This document shows, in pieces, positions 38,232 through 50,200 of a stretch of 64,000 nt of DNA. This DNA comes from Boswellia sacra. Its lineage: Eukaryota; Streptophyta; Magnoliopsida; Sapindales; Burseraceae. The position numbers were made by a program, and so were the translations under genes. Numbering within the stretch: position 1 is the stretch's first letter; every line of letters begins with the position of its first letter. Under the pieces are notes generated by a model. That model saw only the letters and a program-made list of their open reading frames with translations. It was not told where the DNA came from and did not search any database. The DNA lies in assembly GCA_013180625.2 (NCBI GenBank), contig SNVD02013307.1, forward strand, positions 16,584 through 80,583. The letters run 5' to 3'.

Positions 38232-39135
38232 TTATTTAGGTTTTGCTTGAAATCTTGCACACAATCCTACACTAAAGCACAAGTCTGGTCTACTTGCTAT
38301 GAGGTATAGCACGCTGCCAATAATACTTCTGTACAAACTTGCATCAACATCTTTACCTGCATTGTCTTTTGAAAGTTTTAGATTAGTATTGATAGGAGTT
38401 TTCATTGGTTTTGCATTTTCAAACCCAAATTTCTTTACAAGATTTTTTGCATATTTTGATTGAGATATGAATATCTCATCATTCATTTGTTTAACCTGTA
38501 ATCCAAGAAAGAAATTTAATTCTCCTACCATGCTCATCTCAAACTCTTCTTGCATCAACTTAACAAACTCATTAGTTTTGCTTTTGTTAGTAGATCCGAA
38601 AACAATGTCATCAACATATATTTGTGCAATAATAAAATAATTAGATGCATGTTTGATAAACAAAGTCTTATCATTACTGCCTCTTTTATAACCTCTGTTG
38701 ATCAAAAAGTTTGTCAACCTTTCATACCAACTTCTAGGAGCTTGTTTCAAACCATACAAAGCTTTGTGCAATTTGTACACAAAATCAGGATGTTTAGGAT
38801 CTTCAAATCCTTTAGATTGTTCAACAAAGACTTCTCATTGAGATAACCATTTAAAAATGCTGTTTTAACATCCATCACAACTTAAAATCAAGCAAACAAG
38901 CAATTGTAAGTAGTAATCTGATTGACTCAATGCTAGCTATTGGTGCAAAGGTTTCGTCAAAGTCTATGCCTTCTACTTATGTGTAACCTTGTGCAACTAG
39001 CCTAGCCTTGTTTCTTACTACTTGTCCACTTTCATCAGTTTTATTTTTGAATATCCATTTAGTTCCAATAACATTTGCATTTTTTGGCCTAGGAACTAAT
39101 TCCCATACTTCATTCCTTTTAAACTGATTAAGTTC
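38232..39135 (-). pseudogene. copia-2 reverse transcriptase
   Basis: The minus-strand segment 38780-38232 is open and carries [17 protein letters not shown] and the catalytic YVDDIVFGS (both catalytic Asp present), then the connection region. The N-terminal part (about 39135-38785: TKWIFKNK, ARLVAQGY, GIDFDETFAP) is broken by several stops. The enzyme cannot be made. Confidence 0.85.
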
Positions 39136-39138
39136 ATC

Positions 39139-39729
39139 TTACATGGCTTGAATCCAAACATCTTCTTTTAAGGCTTCTTTCATATTTTTTAGTTCAATTA
39201 AAGAAACATAACATGCAAACCTTACCTGATTTCTTACCTTGCTCCGAGTCTTCATCATACCATCTAGTGTTCCAATGATAGAGCTTGTTGGATGTGCCTT
39301 CTCAATCCATGTGGGTGGATCTTTCTTTTCATCTTCATTCCTGATTGAATTTTTGTTCAAATCTGAGTTGTCAGATGTTATTGTTACTTCGGGTGTAACA
39401 GCAGCTGTTTCTTCTTTCATAATAGAATCTTCTTTATTGTTGTTGTCTGAATCTGTCTTCTCAGTATCATCTGTAAAGCTAGTTATGCTTTCCTCTTGTG
39501 AGTACTTTGCATAATCATCTAGATCATCAAATACTAAGCTTGCAGATTCTATGACTGCCTCAGTTTTCAAATTGTAAACTCGAAATGTTTTGCTATTTTG
39601 AGCATATTCCACAAAGACTTCTTCATCACTTCCCAAGTCTAATTTTTCTAACTGCTCTCTATCATTTAAGATGTAACACCTACATCCAAAAACATGAAAA
39701 TATTTCAAATTCAGTTTTTTACCTTTCAA
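39139..39729 (-). pseudogene. copia-2 integrase C-terminal / linker region
   Basis: 196 codons open. It starts within the region after the integrase core (LKYFHVFGCRCYIL, then VFVEYA.NSKTFRVYN). An acidic Ser/Thr/Asp-rich linker follows, ending with EALKEDVWIQAM before a stop where a Gln or Trp codon is expected. Part of the pol polyprotein. Confidence 0.75.
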
Positions 39730-39810
39730 AATTTCATAAGCTGTCTGGTTAGTGCCAGGTCTAAGAAAAACTCTATTTGAAATATAACAAGCAGTGCTTA
39801 TTGCTTCAGC

Positions 39811-40800
39811 TCATAGCCTTTTGGTCAACTTTTTGCTATTGAGTATCACTCTAGCCATCTCTTGAAGAGTTCTATTCTTCTTTTCCACAATATCATTCTG
39901 TTCAGGGGTTTTAAGGGCTGAAAATTCATGATCAATGCCATGATATTTGCAGAAGTCAGCATAGCTAATATTCTCAAATTCCTTGCCATGATTATTTCTT
40001 ATTCTCACAATCTTGCCAATGTTCCTGTTTTGCTCATTTTCAAGCTTAACACAAAGATTCCTGAAAGCTTCAAAAGTGTCAGTTTTTTCTTTAATGAAAT
40101 CAACCCAAGTATATCTAGAAAAATCATCCATACAAACAAATATGTATCTTTTACCTGTAATGCTTTCAATTTGCATAGGACCCATAAGATCCATGTGAAG
40201 CAAATCAAGTATTTTGGATGTGCTAAGATATGGATTTGACTTGTGTGAACTTCTAATTTGTTTTCCTATTTGACACGGTCCACAAATTCTATTAACTTTG
40301 TCATCAAGTTTAGGAACTCCTTTTACAGCACCTAACTTAGTTAATCTAACTAAGTCCTTGTAATTTAAGTGTCCTAATTTTTGATGCCACAATTCTAAAT
40401 CCGAAATCCTAGCATGAAAGACAATCTTTACCAAATAACAATTATCCAAAGATCTATTACCTTCTAGAGTGCATTTACCAAAATTATCTAAGATCATTTA
40501 TTTGTTTTGTGTGAAATTAACAATATACTTGTCATCACAAATCTAACTAATACTAATAAGATTAGCTTTCAAACCTTCAACGAGCAAGACATTTTGAAAA
40601 TTAGGTAGGGCTTTGACATTTAAAGTGCTTTTACTAATGATCTTACTCTTTGTCCTATCTCCATAGGCGACATTACCATCCCTGCATGCTTTAAAATCTG
40701 TTAAAAACTGTTTGTTTCTAGTTATATGCCTGGAACAACCACTATTAAAATACCAAAAATCGTTAGATGATTGGTTAAGAGCAGTAAGAGCAACATGACA
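39811..40800 (-). pseudogene. copia-2 protease and integrase
   Basis: The protease motif reads WYFNSGCSRHITR (about 40770-40735), where the catalytic Asp of DSG is replaced by Asn. After a stop at about 40500 the integrase is open from 40497. The zinc-binding HHCC part (WHQKLGHLNYKDL...CGPCQIGKQ) is complete. The catalytic core has its first Asp (LHMDLMGP), but the second motif reads RNNHGKEF, with Asn where the second catalytic Asp belongs; the Glu-bearing motif (DIVEKKNR) is kept. Both enzymes would be inactive even without the stops. Confidence 0.82.
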
Positions 40801-40827
40801 TACTGTCTTGTCTTTCTTAACCCACTG

Positions 40828-42475
40828 CTATTGTGGTTTTGGTAACAGTTTGAACTGTTTTGATTTCTTATGCAAAAGATTCAATATTTTAAAGCATCTT
40901 GGCCTAATATGTCCCTTTTTATCACAAAAATAACAGGTTGAAACAAATTTCTTTACCTTTTCAGGACTGGATTTGAAAGAACTCAGTGGAGAGACAAATG
41001 TCTCACTGCTCTTGGAATCAAGGCTTGACTTTAAAGAGTTAAGTTCCGAATTCTTATATGATGTTGAAGCTTTCACAAAAACTATTTTTGAAGAGATGCA
41101 ACATTACCTTCTATATACCCCAATCCGTGTTTGTTGGAGTTTTCTTTTCCAAGACTTAAGATTTGATCAAGTTTTGCTGCTCTAATTTTGAGTTGATTAA
41201 CACACCTCTTGCTTTCAACTAGTTCTGTTGTGATTTTCTCAATATGTGTTGTTTTGTCTGTCAAAATAGTCTCCAATTCTGAGATATGATTTTAAGTATA
41301 GGATTTTTCACATTCCAGTACCTCAGTCTTGCTCTTCAAGATTTTGATTTCTTCCTTCTGATTCAACCATTCACCATAGAGAGTGTTGTATGTCTCTTGC
41401 AACTCTTCATAGTATTATGATCCATCTTCTTCATCAGAATGATCAACACTAGTTCTGCAATTTTCTGTTATGTCAGACATAACAGCTTTCCCTTTATCCG
41501 CTGCAGATGCAGTAAACGCAACAAAATTGCTCATGCAATCTTGATCTTCTAACTCTGATTCTGATTCATCACTCCATGTTACTATCAGTCCTTTGTTCTT
41601 CTTCTTGAGATTATGACACTCAGATTGAATATGCCCATAACCAGAACATTCATGGCACTGAATCTATCCTTTCTTTTTAGGTTGTTTTGGCTTCTTCTTA
41701 TCATTTTCCTTGCTGAACTTTCTGAATTTTTCTTCACTTGAGTTTGATGGATTTCTTTGATTCTTTTTTTTTTTTAATTTCTTTTCATGAACTTGACATA
41801 ATTTCTTGTTAGAAAAGCGATTTGTTTAGAATCAGTTTCATCAAGCTCATCATTACTTTCATCATCAGATTTTTCAGTTTTCACATTAAATGCAATGCTT
41901 TGTCCTTTTTACTTCCTAGTACTTTGATTAATTTCAAAGTTTTGGAGAATGTCTATCAGTTCATCAACCCTTGTCTCATCAATGTTTTTAAGTTCCTCAA
42001 TGACTGAAATTTTAGGTTGAAATTTATCTGGAACAGACCTAATTATCTTGCTAACAATTTCTACATTAGTGAAAGTTTTGCTAAGCATGTGTGCTGAATT
42101 TGTAATGTGACATATCTTAGAGTAAAACTCAGATATTGACTCATCCTCATGCATCATCAGATTTTCAAGTTGAGAATTTAATCTCATCAATTTAGATCTT
42201 TTAACAAATGCAGTATCTTCATGTTTTACCTCAAGTATGTCACATGCTTCTTTGGCCACTTTGCACCTTGAAATCTGTCCAAAGTTGTTTAAGTCCACTG
42301 TAGCAAAGATTGCATTAAGAGCTTTTGAATTCCAGTTGGAGCATCGATATTCTTCATCAGTCCATTCATCCTCGGGTTTAGGTTCGGAATCACCAAAAGC
42401 ATTCAACTTTGTTGGCGGTGTCCATCCTTTAAGTACACTAGTCAATGCCCTGTCGTCAAGAGATTTGATATACAT
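40828..42475 (-). pseudogene. copia-2 gag
   Basis: Capsid part open at 42475-41909 (LKGWTPPT, WNSKALNAIF, MRLNSQLENLMMHEDESISE, LSKTFTNVEIVSKIIRSVPD). Its first Met (42475) lies close after the 5' LTR. Stops follow, then a coiled-coil region (41276-41082) and a zinc knuckle CYFCDKKGHIRPRC (about 40955-40914). A second, CCHC-like knuckle (about 41680-41640) can be read in part. The layout matches the Sirevirus-type gag of copia-3, but it is broken. Confidence 0.8.
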
Positions 42476-42832
42476 TTTTATTCTTACCTTTCAATATAAA
42501 TAATTACTATCATCAAGGATAGGTGGTTGTGTTCCGGATCCTCTATTGCGAATAAACTCTATCCTTCCAGATCAACGTGATTGTTTTCGTCACTTGTCTA
42601 TCAGTGAACTTGTCTGATACCAATTTAGAGTTCTGAAAGTATGCAGTTATAAGTAATATACCAGTAAATTGTAAAGTAAATCGGTATAGGAGGATTTTTA
42701 CATGATTCGGTTATAAAACCTAGGTCCACAGACAGCTATAGAGCTGCAATTCACTGTCTTGTTTGTATAATCTTTAGGACCTTTTACTGTGCTGACTTAC
42801 CCTCCACTACAAGAAAAATGGGCTATGGCAAC

Positions 42833-43258
42833 GCGCATTTCGTGTTACTAAAACCTTTTCGCAACATGCAGACGCATGTTACCGTTCTTGCTGCTGTGGA
42901 AAGTCCTTCACTTTTAGCAACGCGCACATGCATGTTGCGAAAAATGATTTTGCACGTTGCAGAATATCTTTTGGCAACATGCATTACATGTTGCTAAAAG
43001 ACAGACCAAAAGAGTTTCAGCAACATGCATTGCGCGTTGCTGTAGACATCAATGGCAACGCACATTGCGGGTTACAAAAAGATTAGAAGTAGTATAATTT
43101 CAACAACATGCACTGAGCGTTGCTGTAGACCTCAATGACAACACATATTGCACGTTGCGAAAAGACCAAAAATATATAGTTTCAGCAACATTCAATGCAC
43201 GTTGCTATAGAATTAAGCATGTGAGTTTTAGCAACATGCGCATGTTGCCATTTACTTG
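42833..43258. repeat. Left subterminal repeat array of the CACTA element
   Basis: About ten direct and inverted copies of the motif GCAAC(A/G)TGCA(T)...GCACGTTGC. These are CpG-containing palindromic sites of the kind bound by CACTA TNPA-like proteins. Confidence 0.75.
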
Positions 43259-43814
43259 TTGTAGAAATATATTGTATTTATAATCAAATACCCTTTTTAT
43301 TAATATATATTACCTGCTTATTTTTAATTATACAAATTGGTATATAAATTATCTCAGAACACATAATATATAATAAATGTACAAATTTTGTATTATGTTA
43401 ATATTATAATATTATTAAAAATACGGGTACTTATAATTAATATGTAATACAATTCTCAATGACTTAAAGAAAATGAAATCAAGTAAAACATACTTAAAAG
43501 CACAAATTTATGCATAAGCAACAAAATCATCATCTTCTTTTAGCATCTTGATTGATGAACTTTCCAAACAAACACAACCAAAGCCTACTCAAGCAACTTC
43601 AAAATGTTACATAAGCAATGGGCATTACAATATTCTGGAACAGTTTTCTGAATTTACAGTTCAACCCTTGCTGCTGGACAGTTACAGAATTTAGCATTAT
43701 CACCCCTACAGAAAATAGAAAAAGAAATCAACATTTAATCATTTAGATTCATAAATAAGTTTATATAATCACGGCATGAAAATTCCAAAAATCAACAAAG
43801 GCTTTTGAGAACAG

Positions 43815-45072
43815 AAATCACTTCTGAGTACACTATATGCTTTGGAACTTTGTAGATGCAAGCTCGATGGAACTCACCAAGAACAAGATCCATAACATGT
43901 GGGACCTGATTCACAGATTATTGACATAATCACATAATCATAATAATATTGAATATACTTTAAAATACGAAATCAACATGAACATTCTGAATATATTTTG
44001 TGACCCGGTTTGACTCCGTTTCCCTACATTCTTGACCTTATATCCTATGATTGTTTAAATCACTCTCTAGATATGGCCCACTGCAGGGCTAACCAATTCA
44101 ATGATCATAGAAATTTACTTGATATATGTAAAAATGAGTAAGTTTTTAGGAACCTCCCATGAAATGGAGGAACATCTAACCCGCTAACAAGGGTATTATC
44201 TTTAATGATTTATCATACACTCGTTTTGTATTAGAAAAAAGAGAAAAAAAAACAAAGAAAATTTACACTTTTTATGTTAAAAAAGGAAATAAACTAAACA
44301 TACTATACCTGTGATGTAACCAAACCAATGACTTAACCACATGCAAAAGCGGCATTATCAGGGCTCTCACAATGGGAGACAACCTGTAATATTAAAATTA
44401 GTAATAATATCAGAACAAATTTAATACTTCCCATGACCTATTAATAGAAAAAATTTGCAAATAGAAACTAATAGTTTGAATGACTGATTACCATCTTCGC
44501 AACAACTGCAATGCTGATGGATTGAGGACAAAGAGGATTGTTGAAAATCTTAATGATTTCAGTTGCTTTTGTTCTGCAAAAAGTATATAAGTTTTACTAA
44601 ACTTAATGTATACACATGTCTAAGAACTCCAAAGTAAATAACAAATTAGCACCCATCTTACTTGACATTGTCTTTTGTCCCCCTTATCAGCTTGGAAATA
44701 TGCCTTTCATGGCTACTGAAATCCTAAAAATAACTTACAAATAAATAATTGAAACAGAATTTAATCCAGATCCATGGAAAGGTCCAAAGAAAATCCTAGG
44801 ACCTAGAATTAAAGCTTTCAAAATTTGATATGTATTTACATAGCAATACCTGATTTGAGCTCAGAGTCAATGATTGGTTTTTTTATCATACTCTTTTAAG
44901 ATTCTGTAGTCTTTTCCGCTCCATATTTAGTGCAATTTCTGTAGCTCTGAGTTCGTTACCTTCCATCATTAGATGAGGGAGAATCTTAAATGAAAATGAG
45001 GGAAAATTAGATGAAAATCTAAGGAAAACATCCACTTGGCACAAGTATTAAAAGAAAATTTTAACACATGCA

Positions 45073-45115
<43 letters not shown>

Positions 45116-46165
45116 GAAAGGATAGTTATGAGAAAATTATTAGAAAGATGAAGTACCCACTGATTGTGATATCTTTGTTCTGTCAGATTTATCTCCCTTG
45201 GATTGAGCATTCATAATCACAGAACTGCCTTCCATTTGGTTTCCTGGGGTTTCATCTTGAGACACTCCATCAGTAATCCTTTTAGAAGTTTCAGCAGCTT
45301 CCTTTTCAGCAACTTCTTTTGCTCTTCTCTCAGCTTCTGCAGCTCTTTTTGCTTCCTGAGCTCTAAGTTTAGCCTGCATCCAAGACACATATCTGTATAA
45401 TTTTTTTTTTCTACCATATATTCCTAAATAGTATCTACATTAAATTTTACTGGATCTACTTTGCCAAAGAGATCAGAGGAAACAATAAAAGGGCAGAAAC
45501 AGGCCAGCATGCTCATTACAGGTCCTATAAGAGAGACACAATTGACTGAGACATGAGACAATATTATAAGCAAATATAATATCACATAAATATCCAAAAA
45601 CACAATATATTTTTCAGTTAGCGGGTTTATGGGACTGCATAAATGCATTTAACTGAAGTAAAATATATGTAAATTGGGTTGGAGATTTGGTGATAACCAA
45701 GTTTGCAAAGTCATTAAAGAAGCATTTACCGAAAAGAAAAATGTGATATAATCTATAGCAGATGAAAGCATACATACCCGAGAGAAAGCCATTGCCTTGT
45801 AAACCGAAAACTAATAATATAACTCGTTAACCACACAAAAAAGTTACCAATAGCAATAATATCTAACTGCAGCCAAATGAAAACTGTAACTCTAAATTTT
45901 TAATAAATTAGTATGTTGATAAGCCAAATCAACAGACCTCTGCCTCTGCTTTAGCTATCTCTTGGCGTAGTTTTTCTTCTTGAAGTGCCCTTTCCTTTCG
46001 CCTGGCCTCTTCATAAGCTGCATCGCGTCTTATTTTCTTTTCTTCTATTTGTGATTTGAGTTCATGGTCCCGCTGGATAGTAGTCAAATGATCATCAAAT
46101 GCTTCTGCACTATAGTATTTTGGGGATAAAATGTCAGATAGCAAGTCCCGAATTTCAAGTGATTT
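43815..46165 (-). pseudogene. GLE1: Captured GLE1 (mRNA export factor / nucleoporin) gene fragment
   Basis: GLE1 acts at the cytoplasmic face of the nuclear pore, where it stimulates the DEAD-box ATPase that releases exported mRNA. Minus-strand exon-like blocks with GT-AG borders: about 46165-45938 (HLTTIQRDHELKSQIEEKKI, ARRKERALQEEKLRQE), 45373-45157 (AKLRAQEAKRAAEAERRAKE), about 44946-44853 (MERKRLQNLKRV, with a stop), 44723-44663 (DFSSHERHISKLIRGTKDNV), 44573-44492 (RTKATEIIKIFNNPLCPQSI), 44383-44309 (VVSHCESPDNAAFACG, then a stop) and 43905-about 43825 (VPHVMDLVLGEFHRACIYKV). Together they follow the order of plant GLE1, from the charged coiled coil into the start of the conserved C-terminal domain. 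Introns are kept, so capture was from genomic DNA. N- and C-terminal parts are absent. Confidence 0.85.
45077..45120. repeat. (AG)n microsatellite in a captured GLE1 intron
   Basis: About twenty near-perfect AG units with one interruption. Lies in the intron between two captured exon blocks. Confidence 0.9.
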
Positions 46166-46169
46166 TTAA

Positions 46170-47112
46170 ATATTAATGCGGTATCTCACTTCTTATCTCG
46201 GCATCAAAGACACATAGCTATCAATCATGACAGCCATGCTCTCTGCTCCTCCGTGTCTGCTTGTCCTCGAACAGAGAGAGTGACACAGAAGTGCTGTGTT
46301 GTAAGTAAGGATGGCCGAAGTTGGGAAGGCTGGGCTGGGCTGCCAGATTTGCGGAGGCGTGTTGGCCACGGAGGTGCTGCGAGTAAGGATGGCCAAAGAC
46401 TGTCAATGGTGGAGTGGAGACCAGATAGGCGAGAGTTGATGAGCGATGACGGTGAAGATGGTGGAGACGAGGCGATTGACTTAGGGATTTTAGGATTAAT
46501 ACATTTACGAGACTTTGGGCTGAATAACTATGCTTTTCATTATTTAGCCTAGTAAATTTTCAGGATATCCTACTGTATTAAACTTTATCCCTATCACCCC
46601 TATAAACTTTTATAAATTAATTTTTTTTTCATATACACCCTTATATTATGTGAGGCGGGGCGATGGAGGTGGCGGTGGCGAGAAAACAATCACGAAAGTG
46701 ACTGTATGGAATGCAATAAAAATTAATTTGGGAAAGCTATTTTCATTTGTTTTAATAAACTCTTATTTTATTAAGCTAAAAAGACGTCGTTTCCTTGTAA
46801 TTTAAAAAAAGAAAGGAAACGATAAAAACGACATCATTTAAGATACTTTGTCATTCTAATATTTAAACTAAATATTTATCTAACTATATTAATCATAAGA
46901 TAACATTATTTAAATAAAATTATAATCACATTTCTTTAATTTCTTAACATTTATTTAAATAAATAAATGTTAGAAATCACTATAGTTTTAAATAATTTTA
47001 AAATTTCAATAATTTCATCTATTTTAAGTTCTTAAAATTTTTAATGTTCAAAAAATTTAATTTTAATGAGCTAAAAATAAAATAAAAAATTAATTAAAAA
47101 TTATAATAAGAC
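46170..47112. other. CACTA interior without assigned origin
   Basis: GC-richer near 46230-46480 with overlapping short open frames on both strands that match nothing I know, then AT-rich to 47112. It may be the 5' flank of the captured GLE1 segment or another captured piece. Confidence 0.35.
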
Positions 47113-47325
47113 ATTTCGCAACGTGCAGATACGCACGTTGCTAAATTTAATAGTTTTGGCAACGTGCATTCTCTGCGCGTTGCGAAATGATACTTTTCGC
47201 AACGTGCATTGCTTGCACGTTGCTAAAAGTGAATTTCAGCATTCTTTCGCAGCACACAAAAATTGCGCATTGCGAAAAGCAACATTTAGCAACGTGCATA
47301 AGCGCGCGTTGCGAAAGCTCTGTTG
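47113..47325. repeat. Right subterminal repeat array of the CACTA element
   Basis: Six or so copies of 'gcaacgtgca....gcgcgttgcgaaa', inverted relative to the left array. Confidence 0.75.
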
Positions 47326-48076
47326 TCATAGCCTATTTTTCTTGTAGTGCTCACACACTGACCTAATCTTTGATAAACAAAATCTCGCTAAGATCTTAAA
47401 CTCTAGTGACACTGCCCACTCTCTGTCACAGATAACTTAACAACACACTGTTAAGTTATACATAACACATGAAGTCTGACATTGAATTACATAAACACAT
47501 AACCTGTAAGTTATCCCAATTGTCTACTAACTCTCACAGACTCAATCAACAACTCATGTACGATTTTTACCACTCATACATGAATAAAAAAAACTCAAAG
47601 AATCAAATTAAAGAAGCATCGCAATTTACGTTGAAGCTCTTTTATCAAATCATGGAATGCCAAAATCAAGACTCTCTCAAAACACAACCAAATCAACTAA
47701 CCCGCCAATCTGTCTCACCCTTTATGTATAAGTAACACCGTATATATATTGAGAGGTCTGATCGAAATCTCCTAGAAATCCTGTAAAAATCTCACTCAAA
47801 ATCACATTAGGATTAGGAAAAATAAGATAGGAAGTGTTATAATTAAACTCCTAAAGGAATTTGGATCCAACTAAATATTCTCCTATTTTAATTAGAATAC
47901 AAGAAACAGTATTTTAATCTAAGGAGATATTTATTGTAAACTAAATACTTCCTATAATAATCATATAGAAACAGTAAAAGTGGAATCAAAATACTATTAT
48001 AGTTTTATCACAAGTTAAACAAAAATCAACATGTGCATGGCACATGCAAGTGTCACACGTTGACACCAACAAAGAA

Positions 48077-48371
48077 CACACATTATTAGGCATAATGCAT
48101 AATTGGATACAAACATGCATTCTCCTAAGTGAACTAGGATAATATATTAATGTCCTAATGTAATGTCCAAATGCATTATTCCTATTAGACTAGTATTCTA
48201 ATTTAATCATCCTACTTCTATTAGGATTCTCCTATTTAAAGCTGTTTTGTTTTAGACAACAAAGTGAACAGGAAATATAATATTACTAGGAATCAAATTA
48301 AACTAATATTTTCCTTCATTATATGCCAAACAAGTTGGTTACGTATGTTAGGCATGCATGTGGACCCAACA
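48077..48371 (-). repeat. Older LTR, second part
   Basis: Continuation of 26829-27391 beyond the AAGAA duplication. It ends 'gtggacccaaca' in the place of 'gttgacaccaaca' in copia-2, and on the minus strand is preceded by a purine tract (AAAGGAAGAGAT). It therefore looks like the 3' LTR of an older minus-strand copia. Confidence 0.7.
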
Positions 48372-48800
48372 ATCTCTTCCTTTGGCACCCTGTGAGGAAA
48401 ATAAAATCTGCGTCTATGTTTCTCAAACCTAAATCAGAGCAAACAAACATGCTATACTGACAATTGTTATATAAAAGAAAACCATCAAGTTTAAGATAAC
48501 AAGAAGTCAGTAAATAGTTTAATATCAAAAACTTACACAAATTCCTAATGATTTATGAATATCAGAGCGGAAACTTCGAAAACCATAATGTATATCAGAA
48601 AAACTATGTCAAAGCAGCAATATTTATTAGTCACAAAGGTTTTTGAGAAGTAAAAAGTCAGAGCAAGATACAAACTCGAGCAATAAGCAATAAACAAACA
48701 ATAACTAACCGTCTACGATATTACAAATAACAGTTATCAAAGCTAATTAACCTGTCGGGAAGTATCAGATCATTAATTTCGTTAATTAAAACAAAATTAA
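48372..48800 (-). other. Leftover internal sequence of the older copia
   Basis: Starts with a polypurine tract and a 'ggcaccctgtgaggaaaat' stretch. The latter aligns with the same position inside copia-2 (ggcaacttgtgatgaaaat). Similarity fades after about 48450; the rest of that element is not visible. Confidence 0.45.
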
Positions 48801-48810
48801 CTAATGGTAG

Positions 48811-50200
48811 CTAGGGTCACGGTTGATAGTTGAGCAAACTTAAAGGTCATCTCCATTTAGATCATAATTCAGGGTCATTGGTAATATTTGCCCTTTTAAA
48901 TTCTTAGCACTTTTACATTATCTTCCTATAAATATTCTTCCTAAGTGAACTCAAAAATATTGTATGCTAAAGCTAATAAACTCTAACTTGACATAATACA
49001 CAAGTGTGATTATATGAACCCTTAAAGATACACTTCACACCTCATGTTTTAATTACACCCTAATTTTGCTATTTTAAAGTTAAAATGGTTAGGCAACCAT
49101 TTTTATAATTCTAAAAGATTTATTTCTCTAATTTAAATTAGTGTTTATACTTAATTTAATGAAAAAACATTTGAAAAGATTTTATTTGAAATTGGTTAGA
49201 AAAATTATTTGCATAGATACATATTTTCATCGACAACTCGTGTAGATCCATAATAATTTTTATTTTAAAAAAATCATAATACAGTTTCATCTAATGAAAA
49301 TATCAATCTATTAATAAATTATATTGGTTATATGCATTATTGTCCTAGACAATACTGTTAGTAGTCATATTTTATCTAGTCTTGTCTAGCCTATTGTGTT
49401 TGTGTAAATGATGATAAATGTAAACACGAGACACATGCATGGAATATTGGAATTCAATATTGAATTAATAGATTTATGACAGGTATGTTTATCTGAAGTA
49501 TTCTGTAAGTTATCTGAGGCCTGAGCAAAACATTGACTAAATTTTGTCCAATTCTGGGACCACCAACACCTCATTCACTTGGAATTGAAAGACTGACCTG
49601 TTATGCATAGAAAGAAAGTTCAAAGAATTGAAGTTGTATTGGAGATAATGATGCCAGAATTAACTGGGAATTTGCTTGTAGAATTTTTTTTCCCGACATA
49701 TTGGTTATTTCTTTACGTTGCAGTTACTAGACTTTCTCAAAATATCTTTGGACAAGGAAATTACTCCGCCTGGTGAGTATCAGAACACTTATGGGAGTGA
49801 TTTAAAAATTCTTCTCGGCATCTCATGACAATAGTTTTATATTTTGTGACAGAAATAAGAATGGAAAGCCTTCAATTCGTCAGCTTTCTCTGCTCTTTGA
49901 TAATTTATCAATCATGGAGTTGTCATTGGCGGCTGATACGATAACTCCAGAACAATTTATCAGAGCTGGTGAGACATTAATTTCCATCCCCCAAACCTTT
50001 GAGCAAGGCTTCTTCTCTCCAGGAAACTCACAAAAAAGGTACCTGGGAATATGGTACAAGATTCTTTGACAAAGAGTTGTATGGGTCGCTAATAAAGAAC
50101 ATGCGATTGCTGATAGGGACGGAGTTTTAACCGTGAGCAACAATGGAAATCTACTACTTCTCAACCAGAGTGAGAGCAGTATCTAGTGCATGAGGTCTAA
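48811..50200 (+). repeat. SRK upstream region plus 5' exon, duplicate unit 1
   Basis: Direct duplicate of 50639-51978, offset about 1.83 kb. Shared blocks are 'gtca.ggttgata.ttga.caaactt' (48815 and 50643), 'ggtcattg.taatatttgccctttaaa' (48874 and 50708), 'atgcatggaatattggaattcaat' (49434 and 50972) and then SRK exon-1 coding sequence. Confidence 0.8.
49862..50200 (+). pseudogene. SRK exon-1 relic (signal peptide and B-lectin start)
   Basis: Reads MESLQFVSFLCSLI from 49862, then in another frame [32 protein letters not shown] and RVVWVANKE. This is the start of a B-lectin domain nearly identical in layout to SRK2. A one-base loss in the signal peptide and a stop after WYKI break it. Similarity ends near 50190, with no S-locus or kinase exons following. 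A truncated duplicate of SRK2's 5' end. Confidence 0.85.

Larger units (their letters stand above)
42805..47349. mobile_element. CACTA (En/Spm-type) transposon carrying GLE1 gene fragments
   Basis: The ends read CACTACAAGAAAAATGGGCT inward from the left (42805-42832) and CACTACAAGAAAAATAGGCT from the right (47349-47322), 26 of 28 matching. The 3-bp target duplication CTC lies at 42802-42804 and 47350-47352. Subterminal arrays of short 'gcaac.tgca..gcacgttgc' repeats fill both ends, as CACTA transposases require. No transposase gene is inside. Instead the interior (43815-46165) holds intron-containing fragments of a host gene, GLE1, on the minus strand. A 4545-bp non-autonomous, gene-capturing CACTA element. 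Confidence 0.92.
27392..48071 (-). mobile_element. Sirevirus-like Ty1/copia retrotransposon (copia-2), decayed, carrying two nested insertions
   Basis: Flanked by a perfect 5-bp target duplication AAGAA (27387-27391 and 48072-48076). LTRs lie at 27392-28294 (3') and 42625-48071 (5', split by a CACTA element; about 900 bp without it). On the minus strand the order is 5' LTR, a primer-binding site (TGGTATCAGA), gag with zinc knuckle, protease, integrase, reverse transcriptase, RNase H, an extra reading frame, a polypurine tract (AAAAAGGGGGAGAT, 28295-28308) and the 3' LTR. Gag type, a second G-rich purine tract (about 28740-28765) and a post-pol frame point to the Sirevirus group. Many stops and frameshifts; inactive. 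Elements at 29199-35326 and 42805-47349 inserted later. Confidence 0.88.
42625..48071 (-). repeat. copia-2 5' LTR (contains the CACTA element 42805-47349)
   Basis: 42625-42804 plus 47350-48071 together give about 900 bp matching 27392-28294. The primer-binding site on the minus strand (TTGGTATCAGA) lies just inside, at about 42610-42622. Confidence 0.85.

Noticed and set aside
45203..45417. Plus-strand and alternate minus-strand frames over the GLE1 block
   Set aside because: Shadows of the 45157-45373 exon, whose correct frame gives the Ala/Glu/Lys/Arg coiled coil of GLE1.
46193..46552. Overlapping open frames on both strands at 46.19-46.55 kb
   Set aside because: GC-rich but without motifs and mutually overlapping. 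They lie inside the CACTA element beyond the last recognisable GLE1 block.
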